DNA of 5,997 nt. It comes from Sva-07 sp035529175 (GTDB lineage Bacteria; Actinomycetota; Acidimicrobiia; Acidimicrobiales; Ilumatobacteraceae). The notes under the pieces are model-generated. The model had not been told where the DNA came from, made no database searches, and saw nothing but the letters and a program-made list of their open reading frames with translations. The translations under genes were made by a program, and so were the position numbers. This document shows, piece after piece, positions 5,333-5,997 of this stretch. The stretch lies in NCBI GenBank assembly GCA_035529175.1, contig DATKXG010000002.1, positions 1 through 5,997 on the forward strand. The letters run 5' to 3'. Within the stretch, counting starts at the first letter, position 1. Each line of letters starts with the position of its first letter.

Positions 5333-5997
5333 ATGTCCTCTGTGCTGTATCGAATCGGGCGGTTCTGCGCCCGGCGTGTCCGGTTGGTCATCGGCGTGTG
5401 GCTCGTGGCCGCCGTCGCAGTGGCGATCGCCGCCGGCACGGTCGGCGGCGAACTCGAAGACACCTTCGAGGTGCCAGGCCTCGACTCGCAGGTGGCCGTC
5501 GAGTTGCTGAGCGATGCCGAGTCGGAACGGGCGGGTCTCACCGCTCGACTGGTCGCGACGCCGACCGACGACGCCGAGACGTTCTTCGACTCGCCCGCTG
5601 CTCGCGACGAGCTGACCCGGGCGCAGCGCGCCATCGAGGTGCTGCCGAGCGTGCTGGGGACGTCGGACCCTGCCGGCGCGCTCGCCGCGGGACCTGAGCA
5701 GGCGGTGTCCTCGGGGGCAGTCTCCGCCGACGGCCGGATCGCACTGATGACGATCCAGTACCCCGTGATCGAGGACCTCTCCCGCGACGACCTCGACCAA
5801 CTGAAGGACGCCGTCGGCGAGGTGGAGGGTGAGGCGGTGCGCATCGAGATGGGCGGCGATCTCTTCTTCAACTTCGAGGAGGCCGGCAGCGAGTCGGCCG
5901 AACTCCTCGGACTGCTCGCTGCACTGGTCATCCTCCTGCTCGCGTTCGGCTCGGTCATCGCCGCGGGGCTCCCGATCGGCATCGCGGTGTTCGGGCT
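5333..5997 (+). CDS. MMPL/RND-family membrane transporter, N-terminal part
   Basis: The first 221 codons are present and the frame is open to the right edge, so the gene is truncated by the window; MMPL proteins are usually about 700-1000 aa. These proton-driven pumps export lipids, siderophores or drugs across the inner membrane. Residues 16-34 (VRLVIGVWLVAAVAVAIAA) form the first helix after a basic N-terminus. Next comes GGELEDTFEVPGLDSQVAVE (38-57), which matches the family pattern GGxxxDxFxxPGxxS. An extracytoplasmic loop extends to about 190. It is followed by the second helix ELLGLLAALVILLLAFGSVI and the beginning of the third, GLPIGIAVFG. The start is ATG 5333, with AAGGAG (5321-5326) six bases upstream. 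The gene is divergent from the sensor kinase, so control by that two-component system is a reasonable inference. The substrate cannot be told from this part. Confidence 0.9.
   Translation, partial: MSSVLYRIGRFCARRVRLVIGVWLVAAVAVAIAAGTVGGELEDTFEVPGLDSQVAVELLSDAESERAGLTARLVATPTDDAETFFDSPAARDELTRAQRAIEVLPSVLGTSDPAGALAAGPEQAVSSGAVSADGRIALMTIQYPVIEDLSRDDLDQLKDAVGEVEGEAVRIEMGGDLFFNFEEAGSESAELLGLLAALVILLLAFGSVIAAGLPIGIAVFG

Noticed and set aside
5143..5982. N-terminal extension of the histidine kinase by about 280 residues
   Set aside because: The extra part is Ser/Ala/Arg-rich, has no domain, and is antisense to the MMPL gene, which has a clear ribosome site and family motifs.

Overview
The window is GC-rich with strongly GC-biased third codon positions, GTG starts and a leaderless-type promoter. 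Together with a Fur regulator placed directly before katG, this points to a high-GC actinobacterium. The palindrome-rich intergenic DNA would suit a marine or soil lineage such as Acidimicrobiia, but that is only a guess.

Layout from left to right. (1) Positions 1-203, minus strand: the first 67 codons of a gene that runs off the left edge, resembling uncharacterised DUF6544/DUF6920-type proteins. (2) Positions 204-566: a gene-free divergent spacer. It holds two small adjacent hairpins, two near-identical 36-nt stem-loop repeats, and a promoter with an overlapping palindrome just before the next gene. (3) Positions 567-992 and 1030-3240, plus strand: a FurA/CatR-type regulator and a full-length catalase-peroxidase, KatG, in one apparent operon with a 37-nt gap. 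(4) Positions 3258-3325: a long imperfect palindrome filling the gap between convergent genes, either a bidirectional terminator or a dispersed repeat. (5) Positions 3332-5142, minus strand: a NarL/LuxR-type response regulator and its DesK-like (HisKA_3) histidine kinase; the kinase comes first and the two genes overlap by 4 bp. (6) Positions 5143-5332: a divergent spacer. (7) Positions 5333-5997, plus strand: the N-terminal third or so of an MMPL/RND-type membrane transporter that runs off the right edge.

Two functional units are visible. FurA-KatG is the classic actinobacterial peroxide-defence pair: FurA is expected to repress its own promoter and hence katG until it is oxidised, and KatG removes hydrogen peroxide. 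The kinase/regulator pair is divergent from the MMPL gene, an arrangement in which the two-component system often controls the adjacent transporter.

I see no phage, insertion sequence, CRISPR array, tRNA or rRNA, and no convincing new multi-gene system. The least explained material is the set of structured intergenic repeats at 326-500 and 3258-3325.
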